A DNA stretch of 39,331 bases from Cyanobacteria bacterium OH_SFB_17 (GCA_023395735.1 JAEWYI010000047.1:1-39331), one strand, 5' to 3'. Positions 17,246 to 25,810 are shown, numbered from the stretch's first letter. Program-made: numbers and translations. Notes: generated from the sequence alone by a model not told the origin.

Positions 17246-18882
17246 TGTCTCAACTTAACAAAATTCAGATTAAAGCAGAAATTTTATCAGTTGTATCAAA
17301 GCTTCAGACGAATTTGGATTCTGAGCAGGTTGATTCTTTGTTAGTAACTCTTTCTCAGCAAGAAGATAAAGAGTTTATATTAGAAACTTTGACAAAAGAA
17401 TTGGCCAAATCAAGCGAACAAAGAGGAATTTCAGTTTGTTTTTTGATGCTCAAACTATGCGAAGAAAAAGCAGTCGAAGCTAAATTGTGGGATACTTTAA
17501 AAAATCCACAGGTTGAAGATGCTCTAAAAGCAATCATTCTAAATGTTTTAAAAGAAATGGGCAATAAAGTCGATTACGAAAAAATTGAAGAATGTTTTGA
17601 AAACCCAAAAGATGTTATTGACGCGGATACTAAAAAATTGCTCCATGTCGCAATAGTTAACCCAGAAGCACAGATTGATTTTTTGGATTTCCTTGTGTCT
17701 CTGTCGGATTTTGATAAAAAAGTTTTGGTAAAATCATTAGGAGAAGATTATTCTTCGGATGATTTGGCTAATATTCTAAATCCTTTGTTTTTATATTCTC
17801 CAAATACAGAAATTGGAAAAGTTGCGCTGGAAGTTTTGGGCGAAACCAAATCCCAATTGGCTCTTCATGCCCTTTTGGAAGCTTTGGATTTTGTTGAAGA
17901 TGAAGAAACTATATCAGCGGTCAAAAAAAATATTTCCAAGTTAAAAATTGCAGGTGTTAGAGAAGACAACGCTCTTGATTTTTATAAGAAAGTCCTTTCT
18001 ACAAAACCTTATTGTTCATATTCAAGTTATCCTGACGGTCATGGAAATCAAGCGGTTATTTTTTCAAGAGAGCGTGATGATGAAACTATTCAGATGATGG
18101 CGGTTGTTATTAATGATGTTGTTGGAATAGTAGACTGTTTTGGATTTAATCAAATTTCTAAAAGTGAATTTGAGAGAATAGTGTCTAAGTTTTATGGAAA
18201 TGATGAAAAAATTTATATCAACCCTCATGTTGCAAAAGTTTTGTTTGCTAAGGCTGAAAAATTAACAAGGAAATTGGGTGGAAAAATTTCTTATGAGTTC
18301 ATTTGTTGGAAAATGCTTTTGGCTGATATTGAACCTGATGCTGTTCCATACGAGCTTACTTTGAAAAGCGCTATAGAGCTTAAACCTCTTGGCGAAAATG
18401 ATTTTGCAAAAATTGCATTAATGGATTTTGTACAAAGGTGGTTTTTGGATACTGAATATAGTGAAACTTTCAAAAAACTTGTTGATTCTATGAATTCAAA
18501 AATCTTAGGCGATGCTTTTGATTATAATTTTGAAGAAATTGTAGAAGAATCTTGTGAAAATATTTTTGATGCAGAAGAAAAAACTTTACTGGATAAAAGA
18601 ATTTTAATGTCTGCGTATTTGAAATATTTGGCAGCAGAAAACGAAGATGCTCAAATTCTCTATTCTTTATATTTTGATGATGAGCATAAGCGTGAACTAG
18701 AAAAAAATATTATAAGAAAAAGCATTTATGAATATTACATGTCACAGAAATTTAAGTATAAAGATGAGCATAAAATGACAAATATTTTTGCTATGCGAAA
18801 CAATCAAAGAAGCGTTTTATTGTCATTGAAGCAAATAGAGCATGTTATTTCTCAGATAGAGAAATGTTGGGTTAAAAATTGA
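17245..18882 (+). CDS. Large helical-repeat protein of unknown function
   Basis: I do not recognise a named family for this 545-residue protein. Residues 1-250 are all helical, Leu/Glu/Lys-rich and HEAT-like, for example KVALEVLGETKSQLALHALL and VEDEETISAVKKNISKLK. Residues about 255-330 look like a separate globular domain with beta-strands (QAVIFSRERDDETIQMMAVV and NDVVGIVDCFGFNQIS). The rest is again helical and acidic. No signal peptide or membrane span is present. The ATG at 17245 shares a base with the stop of the zinc-finger gene (TAATG), so translation is coupled. The frame is open 33 codons upstream but that part overlaps the zinc-finger gene. It is followed after 6 nt by ruvX. A scaffold role is a guess. 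Confidence 0.8.
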   Translation: MSQLNKIQIKAEILSVVSKLQTNLDSEQVDSLLVTLSQQEDKEFILETLTKELAKSSEQRGISVCFLMLKLCEEKAVEAKLWDTLKNPQVEDALKAIILNVLKEMGNKVDYEKIEECFENPKDVIDADTKKLLHVAIVNPEAQIDFLDFLVSLSDFDKKVLVKSLGEDYSSDDLANILNPLFLYSPNTEIGKVALEVLGETKSQLALHALLEALDFVEDEETISAVKKNISKLKIAGVREDNALDFYKKVLSTKPYCSYSSYPDGHGNQAVIFSRERDDETIQMMAVVINDVVGIVDCFGFNQISKSEFERIVSKFYGNDEKIYINPHVAKVLFAKAEKLTRKLGGKISYEFICWKMLLADIEPDAVPYELTLKSAIELKPLGENDFAKIALMDFVQRWFLDTEYSETFKKLVDSMNSKILGDAFDYNFEEIVEESCENIFDAEEKTLLDKRILMSAYLKYLAAENEDAQILYSLYFDDEHKRELEKNIIRKSIYEYYMSQKFKYKDEHKMTNIFAMRNNQRSVLLSLKQIEHVISQIEKCWVKN

Positions 18883-18888
18883 GGTTTT

Positions 18889-19293
18889 ATGTATAAAATA
18901 ATGTCACTCGATGTCGGTACAAAAAGGATTGGGGTAGCTCTGAGCGACTTTTTGCACGTCCTTGCAAACGGTCATTCTGTTGTTGATAGAAAGCCGGAAG
19001 AGCTTGCAGTTGAGTTGATAAAAAAAATTGCTCTTGAAAATAAAGTCGAAAAAATTGTTATAGGTGTTCCTTATAACATGGATGGAACAAAAGGCTCTCA
19101 AGCAGATGATTGTATCTCTTTTGCGCAAAATTTCAAGGATGATTTTGTGTTGATTTTCGAGGATGAAAGATTGACTTCAGATTTGGCAGAAGAAAATTTA
19201 AGGATGAAAAAAATCGATTTTAGAAAAAATAAAGGTTTGGTTGATATAGAAAGCGCTTGTATTCTGCTTGAGCAATATCTTTCAAAGGGGTAG
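18889..19293 (+). CDS. ruvX: RuvX/YqgF-family RNase H-like nuclease
   Basis: This 134-residue protein has the YqgF fold and motifs: MSLDVGTKRIGVALSD at the start, IGVPYNMDGTKG, FEDERLTS, and a final Asp in VDIESACILLEQYL. These give the acidic metal-binding site. Family members have been assigned to Holliday-junction resolution and to pre-16S rRNA 5' end processing; the second is well supported in E. coli. The ATG has GAGG at 4 nt spacing. It lies 6 nt after the helical-repeat gene and 76 bp before a DUF1292 gene, the same ruvX-DUF1292 order seen in many Firmicutes (yrrK-yrzB). Confidence 0.92.
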   Translation: MYKIMSLDVGTKRIGVALSDFLHVLANGHSVVDRKPEELAVELIKKIALENKVEKIVIGVPYNMDGTKGSQADDCISFAQNFKDDFVLIFEDERLTSDLAEENLRMKKIDFRKNKGLVDIESACILLEQYLSKG

Positions 19294-19369
19294 AAATAGA
19301 TTTTGTTTCTGTTAAAATAAATTTGTTAATAAACGCGAGTTTCGCAAAACTAAATATGAAAGTGAGATT

Positions 19370-19648
19370 ATGATGGCAAAAGAAGAAAAACAATTGATAG
19401 AGACAGTTGATGAAGATGGAAATGTAGTGAATTTTGAACTGTTTGATATAGTAGAATTTGAAGAAAAAGAATATGCGCTTTTGCTTCCTGTTGAAAACGA
19501 AATAGAAGACGGCGAAGTTGTTCTTATGAGATTGTCAAAAGATGGAGAAGATTATTTGTTTGAAGCCATCGATGATGATGAAGAGTTCGACAAAGTTTCT
19601 GATTATATCGAAAATCTTGAAACGGAAGATGAAACAGAAGAAGAATAG
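19370..19648 (+). CDS. DUF1292 family protein
   Basis: The 92-residue acidic protein carries the DUF1292 pattern: a DEDGNVVNFELFDIVEFEEK opening, YALLLPVE, then EVVLMRLSKDGEDYLFEAIDDDEEFDKV. It resembles YrzB of Bacillus, whose function is unknown. The start may be at 19370 or the next ATG at 19373. The neighbour ruvX is a conserved partner across Firmicutes, so a shared role in RNA or translation is plausible but unproven. A 12-bp hairpin follows the stop codon. Confidence 0.85.
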   Translation: MMAKEEKQLIETVDEDGNVVNFELFDIVEFEEKEYALLLPVENEIEDGEVVLMRLSKDGEDYLFEAIDDDEEFDKVSDYIENLETEDETEEE

Positions 19649-19655
19649 TTAAGTC

Positions 19656-19682
19656 AGGGCGAAAATTTTTAATTTTCGCCCT
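19656..19682 (+). other. Strong intergenic hairpin without U-tract
   Basis: A perfect 12-bp stem (AGGGCGAAAATT at 19656-19667, complement at 19671-19682) with a TTT loop sits between the DUF1292 gene and the Clp-N gene. No T-run follows on either strand, so it is not a standard terminator. It could stabilise or separate the upstream and downstream parts of one mRNA. Confidence 0.55.
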
Positions 19683-19699
19683 AATATAAAAGGAATATT

Positions 19700-21055
19700 A
19701 TGTTTGAAAGATTCACCGAAAAAGCTATAAATGTTGTTACCGCTGCTCAAGAATTTGCGAAAAATATGGGAAATTCTTATGTTCAGCCTGAGCATTTATT
19801 ATTGGGGATTTTAAAGTATGCCAAGGGTGTTTCTTTGAAACTTTTTAGAATGTATGGAATAACTGAAGATAATTTGAGAGAGAAAGTTGAATCAAAGTTG
19901 CGTTTTGAAAAATCTCAAAGGAAATTAGCTTCAGTGCCATTTAGTGATGAGTTTAAAGTTTTGTTGAAAAATACTTTAGACCTTGCTAATAAATCCGGAA
20001 ATAGTTATGTTTTGTATGAGCACTTGTTTATTTCTGCAATTAGTGACAAGTTGTCTTACAATGAAAGAATTTTAGAAGATTTTGATTTCGATATAAAAAA
20101 TGCAAAAGATATTTTGTTGAGATTGGTTCAAAAAAAATCAAAAAAGCTTTCGCACCCTGAAATAGAAGATATTAAAGAAACAGAATCCGAGCTTACTACT
20201 GAGAGGATGTTTGAGGATGCAAATGTTTCAGAAGTTTTGGAAAGAGCCTTGGCGAAGCTTCATGAATCAAGCTATGAAATCCTCGGTACAGAGCAGATAA
20301 TATCTGCAATATTAGAAGATAAAGAGTCAGAATTGGCAAAAATTTTGGCAGATAATGGAATTTCATCAGAAAATTTTGAGCAATTGTTGTCACAAACGCC
20401 ATCAAGAGAGTCCGAATATGATGTACAGAGAGTAGTTTTTACTCCAAGTGCTTTTGCGGCTATGGATATGGCTTTGCAGACTGCAAAAGAGGTTGGATCT
20501 TTGCAGATAAAACCTGAACATATTATTCTCGGATTGTTAAAGACAAAAAAAGGCGTTGCCTTTGATATTTTCTCCAAGTTGAACACTAATCATGAAGATT
20601 TGGCTAGTGACGTGTTGAAACCTATTGAAAAACAGATGCCGCAGGCGCTTACTATTCTTAGACTTGCAAAACAAGAAGCAAGACGACTTGGTAGAAACGT
20701 TGTCGGAACCGAGATGATTTTGCTTGGAATTATAAGTGAAGGAACCGGTATTGGTTTTAAGGTTTTGAATGAACTGGGAATTAAGCTTAAAGATGTCAGA
20801 GAAATCATTGAAAAATTGATTGGATATGGCAACGAGTATTATGACACAGAAATAATTTTCACAAGACGTGCAAAAAGAGTCTTGGAAGTAGCTTGGCAAA
20901 AGGCGAAAAAATACAACAGACCAAGAATTATGTCTGAACATTTGTTATATGCAATAACAGCAGAGGCATCTTCTGTTGCGATGAAAACTCTTCAGCAGTT
21001 AGGTGTTGATGCAGTTGAAATCAGACAGGGAATTTTGAAAGAAATTGGGATTTAG
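19700..21055 (+). CDS. Protein made only of Clp N-domain repeats, no ATPase
   Basis: The 451-residue protein begins like ClpC (MFERFTEKAINVVTAAQEFA, then YVQPEHLLLGILKYAKGVSLKLF). It contains about six copies of the Clp_N half-repeat, near residues 4-70, 82-145, 170-225, 245-305, 310-370 and 378-448. Each has the [EHT]-[EQ]-[HM]-[IL]-L-x-[AG]-I pattern after a helix. That equals three full N-domains. No Walker A (GxxxxGK[ST]) or Walker B is present, so it cannot unfold proteins itself. In ClpC/ClpA this domain recruits adaptors and tagged substrates. A ribosome site (AAAAGGA) is present. It may bind Clp substrates or adaptors without degrading them. It ends 1 bp from the convergent gene at 21057. 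Confidence 0.82.
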   Translation: MFERFTEKAINVVTAAQEFAKNMGNSYVQPEHLLLGILKYAKGVSLKLFRMYGITEDNLREKVESKLRFEKSQRKLASVPFSDEFKVLLKNTLDLANKSGNSYVLYEHLFISAISDKLSYNERILEDFDFDIKNAKDILLRLVQKKSKKLSHPEIEDIKETESELTTERMFEDANVSEVLERALAKLHESSYEILGTEQIISAILEDKESELAKILADNGISSENFEQLLSQTPSRESEYDVQRVVFTPSAFAAMDMALQTAKEVGSLQIKPEHIILGLLKTKKGVAFDIFSKLNTNHEDLASDVLKPIEKQMPQALTILRLAKQEARRLGRNVVGTEMILLGIISEGTGIGFKVLNELGIKLKDVREIIEKLIGYGNEYYDTEIIFTRRAKRVLEVAWQKAKKYNRPRIMSEHLLYAITAEASSVAMKTLQQLGVDAVEIRQGILKEIGI

Positions 21056-21056
21056 G

Positions 21057-22031
21057 CTATAAAATACAGGCTAAAATCATTAGCAAAAATGCGCCGACCT
21101 GCATTGCTGTTGCCATGTTTTGAGAAAATTTGTTATTGTCGTATCTTTTAGAACTTTTTTTCGCTTGGTATGCACTTGCAACTCTGTCAAGCCTTGTTTC
21201 TGCATCATCATCGGCAAATGTAGAGTTAAAAACTCTTGCCTCAAGCCTCGATAATCTGTTTGGCACAGTATCGTCAGGATATGATTTTCTTAACACCATC
21301 TTTTCGACTGATGCAAGCGGAATTGCTATGTTTGAGCTTCCGTTATAACTGTCCAGCACGCTGTTGTTTTCGTTGTAGTCATTTTGTTGAGGTGCTGCAA
21401 AACCTGTTGGAGTTTTATTCAAGCTGTCTGGTGATAAGGTTTGTGTCGGATATTTTTCACCATCAGAATTTTCACTCAAATATGTGTAATCGCTTTCGGA
21501 ATCTTCATTTTGTGCTGATTTATAAACTTCAGGAATTATTGTTGCTTTTAGTCTGTCAACTCTTGTGTTTAAATCATCGTTAAATGTTTTTCTAAAAACT
21601 TTTTCTTCAAGATTAGAAAGTCTTTGATTTATGTCTGTCCCTCTGAAATCTTTATTGAAGACTTCTTTTTCAAGGTTGTTTACTATCGGGTAGTTTACGG
21701 TTTTATCTTCTTTGGGTAAATCTTCCTTTACTTTATCTTCATCTTCTTCAAAAGTGTCTCGTTTAGGTTTTATTTCTTGCCCGATTACATCTACTGACAA
21801 ATCTTTTGAAAGTTTGTTTATTCTCTGTTGCATGTTCGCTGTAGAGGCGCTCCCGTAGACTGTTTCTTCAATTCTTTTTAATCTTGCTTCATCTGTTTGA
21901 TTGTTATAATCAAGTCCAAAGAGTGATGTTTCCATCTTTGTCAAGACAGGCGAAAATTGGCTTTGCGCGATTGATATTTCGCCAAATGCCAATGAAAGCA
22001 TTATTAAGATTATCCCAAGTCTTTTGTTCAT
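21057..22031 (-). CDS. Secreted repeat protein, C-terminal membrane anchor
   Basis: Family not recognised. The 324-residue protein has an N-terminal signal-like segment (MNKRLGIILIMLSLAFGEIS) and a hydrophobic C-terminus (MATAMQVGAFLLMILACIL), so it may be anchored at its C-terminal end. Between them an imperfect motif recurs about five times: a short helix with VF, a Lys/Asn-Phe/Tyr pair, an Asp-rich turn, then R-[LV]-x-R-[LI]-[EK]. Examples are LEEKVFRKTFNDDLNTRVDRL, shared by VEKMVLRKSYPDDTVPNRLS and ARVFNSTFADDDAETRLDRV. Low-complexity acidic and Asn/Ser-rich linkers separate the blocks. A TATAAT box at 22112-22117 on this strand is a possible promoter. Likely an envelope protein, from topology only. 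Confidence 0.75.
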   Translation of the reverse strand: MNKRLGIILIMLSLAFGEISIAQSQFSPVLTKMETSLFGLDYNNQTDEARLKRIEETVYGSASTANMQQRINKLSKDLSVDVIGQEIKPKRDTFEEDEDKVKEDLPKEDKTVNYPIVNNLEKEVFNKDFRGTDINQRLSNLEEKVFRKTFNDDLNTRVDRLKATIIPEVYKSAQNEDSESDYTYLSENSDGEKYPTQTLSPDSLNKTPTGFAAPQQNDYNENNSVLDSYNGSSNIAIPLASVEKMVLRKSYPDDTVPNRLSRLEARVFNSTFADDDAETRLDRVASAYQAKKSSKRYDNNKFSQNMATAMQVGAFLLMILACIL

Positions 22032-22111
22032 AAATCACCCTGACTTAAGGATAAAAATTTTTGGCAGAAAAAGCCATTACTCAATGACTTTATTTAAAAA
22101 AAATAAAAATA

Positions 22112-22117
22112 ATTATA
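22112..22117 (-). promoter_or_regulatory. Possible -10 box for the secreted repeat protein
   Basis: TATAAT on the minus strand in the 168-bp gap 22032-22199, with TTCGAC 16 nt upstream as a weak -35. It is about 80 nt before the start codon, leaving a long leader that includes a small GGC/GCC hairpin. Nothing else is evident in this gap. Confidence 0.3.
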
Positions 22118-22199
22118 AAATCGTACTACTAAAGTCGAATAAGTTGATTTTTTAGCACATACAAAATAAGTTTAAAATATAAATTCAAAATTCAGATTT

Positions 22200-25046
22200 T
22201 TACTGAATAGAAACAACTTTGCCCTGTTTTTTTAAGTATTCACTGTTGTAATCGATTGTGTCTTTTGTTGCTACAACTGAGATTACAGGTTTTGTGTTAA
22301 AAATATAGTTTGCTGTATCTTTTATATCTTTTACTGTTATTTTGTCAATCATATCGATTGTTTTGTTGTCAAGAGCCGGCCCGTAGAAAGATTTTAGACC
22401 TTCCATTAGAGAAAGATTTTTATCTTCAGTAAGCTCGGATGCGTTTAGAATTCTATTTTTCAATGTTAATTTAGCATTTTCGAGTTCGTCTTCTGTTACA
22501 TTTTCATTTTTAATTTTATTTACGTGCTTTTTAAATCCGTCAATAGATTTTTGAAGGTTAGAGAAAGTTTCTTTGCCTTGTTGACCGTCGTCTGTGGTAG
22601 TTTTTATGTACAGAGAAATTACACCTGCATTGTCGAGGGTGTTTATTGAGGATTTTACTTGATACGCTAACTTTTGTTGTTCTCTCAAATCAGAGAACAA
22701 TCTTGAAGATGGGGTTCCGCCAAGTATTAGGTTTAGCAAATCAAACGAAACGGCATCTTTTAGGTTGTCGTTTGTTTTAAATTTGTACCCCATTTCGATT
22801 TCTGCTTGTGATTTTGAATGTTCTTGGATTACAACTTTTTCGCTTTCGATTGGTAAGTATCCATCAAAAAGACTTGGTTTGTAAGGTTTTAGGGTATTGA
22901 AATCAGATGAGATTTCGTTGAAGATTTCGGTTTTAAGCTCAGGTTTTTTCTCAAAAGGTGCGGATATAACCATTTTACCTTGTGCATTTGCCAAAATGTA
23001 ATTGTATAGTGATTGAACCTCTTTTAAGTCAATATTATCAAGGTCTTTTAGAATGTCTTTTGTTGTCATTCCATAAAATTGACCTTTAAACATTTCGTTA
23101 ATCATGCCTTCTTGTGAGTTTGGCTGAACGTTTTGTAGGTTTTCTTTTAAAAGATTTTTAGCATATTTTAAATCTTCTTCTGTTAATCTTGGGTTCAAGA
23201 TGACTTCTTTTGCTGCTTTAATTGCATTCTTGCTGTCTGATGGCAAGAACATAGAAGATACTGAAATTTCCCTTCTGTTTGCATCAAAGTTGGTTTGGAT
23301 TCCTTGGTTTTCCAAGTTTGAGAAGAATATTTTTTCGCTTTGGAATTTAGAACCGCGGTTAAGCATTATTGAAAGTAGGTGGCTTGTTCCGGGTTTTACA
23401 TTCGCAGGAGCTTCTGTAGCAAGACTCATGTCGAATGTTGCAAGCTCTTTGTCTGTTTCGTTTGTGACTATCGCAAAATTATTTTTTGCAACGTATGTTT
23501 TTATTTTTGATTCATCAATTGCTGTTTTGTGATTGATGTCAGCTTTGTTACCTGTGAATGATATGTGGTTAGCTCTTTCGTAATTCTTTTTAATCGACTG
23601 CAAGTCAGCAGTCTCAGGGTGTACAACTGTTATTGCAACTCTGTTTAAATTGAAATAGTTTTTTGCGAAGTTTACTATATCTTTTGAAGTCATATTATCG
23701 ATAACGGATTCAAATTCTTTTACGCTCTTCAAATCGTTGTCAAGCATGCTGACTCCGACAACTGAGTTTATTGTGCTAGAGCTTTCAAAAACTTGTGCAA
23801 GATTTAGTTTCAATTTTTTCTTAACTATGTTTAATTCTTCGTCAGTCGGCGGATTTTTTTCTAGTTTCGCAATTTCATTGAATACAAGTTTAATTGCATT
23901 TTCAACATTTTCGTCTGAGGTTTGAGTTGAGAAGAGGACAACCATTCCATCTTGAGGTTTTGTGCTTATTCTGTCTGATGAAAGATATGCGTTTGATTGA
24001 ATCTTTTCAAGACTTTTGTTCAATCTTGCAACGCTTGAACCAACTAAGAAAAATTGGAAAGCATCAAGCATGATTTTGTCTTTAGTATCATTGTTTTTTG
24101 GCCCGTTAAATCCCAAGCTTACAATTGCAGCTTTGGTTTTGTTGGAGATGAAATCGTTTCGAACAGTTTTTGTGATTGGTGTAAGCTGTTCAAATTCTCT
24201 CGGTTTAGGATTTGTGTTGGTTGAGTGAAAATATTTTGAAATTAATTGCATTGTTTTTTCAGGCTCAACTTCTCCTGTAATAACTGTTACCATATTTGCT
24301 GGGTAATAGTTTCTTTTATAATAATCAACTACGTCATTTTGTGTTAATTTATTTATGTTTTCGACTGTTCCACCGATAATGTCTTTCGATGTAGATTTAA
24401 TATTATATAAAAGTTTTAGTGTGTTGTTTGTTGCGATATTTTCAGGATCGTCTAAAATCATGTTGATTTCAGAAGTAACAGGTCCTTTTTCTTTTTCTAG
24501 CATTTCTTTTGCGAATTTAGGTGTTTCTAGCATTGAAGCGTGAATTTTAATTTTTGTTTCAAGGTCATTTTTCTTTAACAAATTTGATTGGATATAATAA
24601 TCTGTAGCGGCAAAACTGGTTGAAGCATTTGTGCTTGCGCCTAAATCATTTACTGTTGCAAAAAATTGTCCAGCCTCAAGCCCTTCAGAACCGTTAAACA
24701 AGTTGTGTTCAATAAAATGGCTTATTCCTCGAACTTTGTCTGGTTCATTCATTGAACCGACGTTTACGTACGTTTTTACGATTGTAGGGCCTTTTTTAGG
24801 GATTATTACTACTCTCTGACCGTTTTCAAGTTTGTAAAGGTTTGCTTTTATGTCACAAGGCAAATTTTCTTGCCCAAGAGATGAATATTTAAGAGGTGTT
24901 TTTACGTTGTGGTCATTATAAACAGCCAAATTTCCATTGCTGTCATTTGTTTTTTGCAATGGATTTGTTACCGTATTTGCCACTGTAGACGCTTTTAACG
25001 GTTCAATATTTGCTTTGAAACTTGTTTGTATTGAATTTATACGCAC
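22200..25046 (-). CDS. M16-family (pitrilysin-type) zinc metallopeptidase, double domain
   Basis: The 948-residue protein contains two M16 halves in one chain. The N-terminal half is active: the inverted zinc motif HFIEH (His110, Glu113, His114), with the third ligand Glu193 in VTSEINMI. The C-terminal half lacks the zinc site but keeps the Arg/Tyr signature in LFSDLREQQKLAYQV, which helps hold substrate. Such enzymes cut peptides in a closed chamber. No signal peptide is visible; the N-terminus instead carries SIQTSFKAN, and the linker between halves has HISFTGNKA (see findings). GTG at 25046 is chosen because GAAGG lies 7 nt upstream. It is divergent from the gene at 25203 across a 156-bp spacer with a perfect inverted repeat. 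Confidence 0.92.
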   Translation of the reverse strand: MRINSIQTSFKANIEPLKASTVANTVTNPLQKTNDSNGNLAVYNDHNVKTPLKYSSLGQENLPCDIKANLYKLENGQRVVIIPKKGPTIVKTYVNVGSMNEPDKVRGISHFIEHNLFNGSEGLEAGQFFATVNDLGASTNASTSFAATDYYIQSNLLKKNDLETKIKIHASMLETPKFAKEMLEKEKGPVTSEINMILDDPENIATNNTLKLLYNIKSTSKDIIGGTVENINKLTQNDVVDYYKRNYYPANMVTVITGEVEPEKTMQLISKYFHSTNTNPKPREFEQLTPITKTVRNDFISNKTKAAIVSLGFNGPKNNDTKDKIMLDAFQFFLVGSSVARLNKSLEKIQSNAYLSSDRISTKPQDGMVVLFSTQTSDENVENAIKLVFNEIAKLEKNPPTDEELNIVKKKLKLNLAQVFESSSTINSVVGVSMLDNDLKSVKEFESVIDNMTSKDIVNFAKNYFNLNRVAITVVHPETADLQSIKKNYERANHISFTGNKADINHKTAIDESKIKTYVAKNNFAIVTNETDKELATFDMSLATEAPANVKPGTSHLLSIMLNRGSKFQSEKIFFSNLENQGIQTNFDANRREISVSSMFLPSDSKNAIKAAKEVILNPRLTEEDLKYAKNLLKENLQNVQPNSQEGMINEMFKGQFYGMTTKDILKDLDNIDLKEVQSLYNYILANAQGKMVISAPFEKKPELKTEIFNEISSDFNTLKPYKPSLFDGYLPIESEKVVIQEHSKSQAEIEMGYKFKTNDNLKDAVSFDLLNLILGGTPSSRLFSDLREQQKLAYQVKSSINTLDNAGVISLYIKTTTDDGQQGKETFSNLQKSIDGFKKHVNKIKNENVTEDELENAKLTLKNRILNASELTEDKNLSLMEGLKSFYGPALDNKTIDMIDKITVKDIKDTANYIFNTKPVISVVATKDTIDYNSEYLKKQGKVVSIQ

Positions 25047-25130
25047 ACTATTACCTTCACAACTAGATACTTATTTTAAAACAACCAAAGTCAAAAAGTT
25101 GTTATTTTGTAAATAATATCTTAATAAAAT

Positions 25131-25147
25131 TAAACAATTATTGTTTA
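25131..25147. repeat. 8-1-8 inverted repeat in divergent promoter region
   Basis: TAAACAAT and ATTGTTTA are exact complements around one central T, the shape of a dimeric repressor site. It lies between the M16 peptidase gene and the gene at 25203, 55 nt before the latter. The 156-bp spacer is extremely AT-rich, so chance occurrence is possible. Confidence 0.4.
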
Positions 25148-25202
25148 TTTAGCAAAAAATTATATTTTTATATTTTTAATCAATTGTATTTAAGGACGTG
25201 TT

Positions 25203-25766
25203 ATGATTCAAAAAATTTCTAATAATATTACATTTTTACCCATAAACGCTAATTTTTGCCAAATCGACAAAAATAAAAAGGCTGTTAATTATCCAATTTA
25301 TCAATATAATTTATCCAGAGATAAGGTTGCTTTTACTGGGATTAAAAAACTTGGCCTAGAGGCTTTGGTGAAGAAAAATATTGACTTTCCTGATAAATTA
25401 TATGTAAAATCTTCTGTTTTAAAGTTTAGATTGAAGCATAATCATCCTAAAGAAGTTTTGCAAGACTTGCCGATTCAAATTGGTGATTTAGCTGCAAAAA
25501 GATTTCAGTATGTAAATAATTTGGATAATAGAGTCGTTTGCGGTTCAATCAGCTATGGCGCAAGACCAGAGATGCCTAAGGTTTTTCATTTGCATGATGC
25601 TTTCCTTAAAAAAAACGGCAACGCCTTAGAGCAAAATAAGTATGATGTTGAATGGACAAAGCTTTATAATTCTGTAGAGGAACTTTTAAACAAGTCTGAA
25701 AAACTTAGTGAAGTTGAACAAAAAAGTGTTTTCGATTTAATTAAGAGCTGGAATTTAACAAAATAA
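25203..25766 (+). CDS. Unknown protein with N-terminal FTG motif
   Basis: I recognise no family in this 187-residue protein. The first 50 residues are polar and end in KVAFTGIKKLGLEAL, resembling the start of the M16 and HAD proteins. The rest is basic, with mixed strands and helices (RVVCGSISYGARPEMPKVFH, then a helical tail with VEELLNKSEKLSEVEQKSV). There is no signal peptide, membrane span or obvious catalytic motif. AAGGA lies 6 nt before the ATG. It diverges from the peptidase gene, sharing the spacer with the inverted repeat, so joint control is possible. It is probably a lineage-specific protein. Confidence 0.7.
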   Translation: MIQKISNNITFLPINANFCQIDKNKKAVNYPIYQYNLSRDKVAFTGIKKLGLEALVKKNIDFPDKLYVKSSVLKFRLKHNHPKEVLQDLPIQIGDLAAKRFQYVNNLDNRVVCGSISYGARPEMPKVFHLHDAFLKKNGNALEQNKYDVEWTKLYNSVEELLNKSEKLSEVEQKSVFDLIKSWNLTK

Positions 25767-25798
25767 AAATATTTAATGGATTTTAATTTTTTTTATAT

Positions 25799-25804
25799 TA
25801 AAAT
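25799..25804 (+). promoter_or_regulatory. -10 box placed for a leaderless deoC mRNA
   Basis: TAAAAT ends exactly 6 nt before the deoC ATG, the same spacing seen at mutS2 and gmk. An overlapping TATATT starts at 25794. No ribosome site is visible, except possibly GCGGT directly before the ATG, and no clear -35 is seen. Confidence 0.35.
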
Positions 25805-25810
25805 AGCGGT

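Noticed and set aside
20537..20941. Long minus-strand open frame inside the Clp-N gene
   Set aside because: Antisense shadow; the plus-strand frame shows clear domain repeats.
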